Below are positions 63,375 to 64,000 of a stretch of 64,000 nt of DNA, piece after piece; the first letter of the stretch is position 1; every line of letters starts with the position of its first letter. The position numbers were made by a program, and so were the translations under genes. Origin of the DNA: Massilia rubra (GTDB lineage Bacteria; Pseudomonadota; Gammaproteobacteria; Burkholderiales; Burkholderiaceae_D); NCBI RefSeq assembly GCF_011682065.1, contig NZ_VUYU01000021.1, positions 1 through 64,000 on the forward strand, written 5' to 3'. The notes beneath the pieces are model-generated. The model saw only the letters and a program-made list of their open reading frames with translations. It had not been told where the DNA came from and made no database searches.

Positions 63375-63783
63375 GGGGGCACCTGTTGTCAAGGGTTCTA
63401 CAGTCATTGGAGTGGCGCCGTTCCAAAACGTTCCGCAGCGGGTGCGCGGCGCGCGCAAAATACCTTCGCGCACTTGGTGGATCATTGCCACTTGGAATGC
63501 TTTTGAACCGTCATCGAGCCGCCTTGCGCGATTTCGCCGCGCGCGCCATCGGCTTCCTTGTTGTTGCATTTTTAACTCGCGACAAAGTCTCGTTGACATT
63601 GAAAAACATTGAGTGATATATTTTGCTCATCGATTGGGAGCGTTTCCAATCAGCCGCAAGCGCCGTGACAGTCGATCGCGGCTGTATTACAAGGTCTGCG
63701 CAGCAGGGAGTAGTGGAGTCAAGACGTGGCGCCGTCCAGGGCCGCGTACAAAAAACGATAATCAAAAAAATCAAGGAGACGCA
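63375..63783 (+). other. intergenic region upstream of the TonB-dependent receptor
   Basis: About 410 bases between divergent genes. No supported gene; contains a strong-looking promoter at 63593-63622 and an AT-rich stretch at 63620-63780 that would form the receptor's leader. No obvious Fur-box-like palindrome was found by eye. Confidence 0.5.
63593..63622 (+). promoter_or_regulatory. candidate sigma70 promoter of the TonB-dependent receptor
   Basis: TTGACA at 63593-63598 and TATATT at 63617-63622, 18 bases apart, give a near-consensus promoter about 160 bases before the start, leaving a long leader. Confidence 0.5.
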
Positions 63784-64000
63784 ATGTTGTATCCGAAGAC
63801 AAGAAGGACCCTGGTCAGCCTGGCCGTTGCCAGCGCGTGCGGGCTGATCGGCATGTCCGCCCATGCCCAGGCTCCCGCAGCCGCGCCGTCCAGCGAAAGC
63901 AACAAGGATTTCATTCCCGAGGTCAAGATTACCGCGACCCGCTACTCGACCTCGCTGCTCAAGACCCCGCTGGCGGTCACCGCCTACAGCCAGGACAACC
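63784..64000 (+). CDS. TonB-dependent receptor, N-terminal part
   Basis: 72 residues visible, cut by the window end. The start has AAGGAGA upstream. Signal peptide (LVSLAVASACGLIGMSAHAQ), a Pro/Ala/Ser linker, and EVKITATRYSTSLLKTPLAV, the TonB-box and plug-start pattern of outer-membrane receptors. Substrate cannot be judged. Confidence 0.8.
   Translation, partial: MLYPKTRRTLVSLAVASACGLIGMSAHAQAPAAAPSSESNKDFIPEVKITATRYSTSLLKTPLAVTAYSQDN

Overview
The window looks like chromosomal DNA from a GC-rich betaproteobacterium, most likely Oxalobacteraceae (Massilia, Duganella or a relative). This rests on strong G/C third-position bias in the core genes, the gene order of the type VI secretion system (T6SS), and the general protein style; no rRNA or other taxonomic marker is present. 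I found no tRNA, rRNA or CRISPR array.

Layout. (1) 1-8541 is an AT-richer accessory region. It holds the end of an ISL3-type transposase, a headless EndoU-like toxin domain with an overlapping immunity-type gene, a complete IS5-type element with a one-base frameshift, IS30 and IS3 remnants, a second EndoU-like fragment, and about ten small orphan ORFs. These look like the debris of a polymorphic-toxin/immunity locus. (2) 8686-10690 carries housekeeping-type genes: a monooxygenase, an HD hydrolase, a DEDD exonuclease and a small membrane protein. (3) 10782-22480 is the first half of a T6SS: tssL and tssK on the minus strand, then a lipoprotein gene and tssB, tssC, hcp, tssE, tssF, tssG and clpV on the plus strand. 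(4) 22577-25867 holds four poorly characterised genes, one frameshifted. (5) 25893-49986 (perhaps to 50907) is a biosynthetic gene cluster. (6) 50976-58701 is the second half of the T6SS: tssA, an OmpA/BON protein, tagF, tssM and an M15 peptidase, all minus. (7) 58903-64000 holds an Ala-rich membrane protein, a secreted protein, an SDR dehydrogenase, a heme-motif secreted protein, a small membrane protein and the start of a TonB-dependent receptor.

The biosynthetic cluster is the most interesting part. A long, mostly translationally coupled minus-strand operon runs from 43539 down to about 25893. It encodes a 36-residue leader ORF, a class-III PLP aminotransferase, a free-standing condensation domain, a PhpK-like B12/radical-SAM enzyme, a 2434-residue NRPS, a second B12-type radical-SAM enzyme, a HemN-like radical-SAM enzyme, a cupin, a free carrier protein, a type II thioesterase and an ArsR-type regulator. 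Divergent plus-strand genes encode a LuxE-like acyl-protein synthetase, a LuxC-like acyl reductase, a free-standing adenylation-carrier protein and a methyltransferase. An aspartyl/asparaginyl beta-hydroxylase-like enzyme and a glutathione S-transferase sit at the edge. The NRPS reads as partial C, A, PCP, C, A, PCP, half-C-like region, then a papain/C39-like (BtrH_N-like) domain, with no ordinary thioesterase in cis.

A working model (inference) is as follows. LuxE/LuxC reduce a carboxylate to an aldehyde and the PLP enzyme aminates it. The NRPS builds a short peptide that is modified by radical-SAM C- or P-methylation and by hydroxylation. The C-terminal Cys-His domain releases the chain by acyl transfer. 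I do not recognise the product. The cluster separates the two halves of the T6SS locus, which suggests insertion into it.
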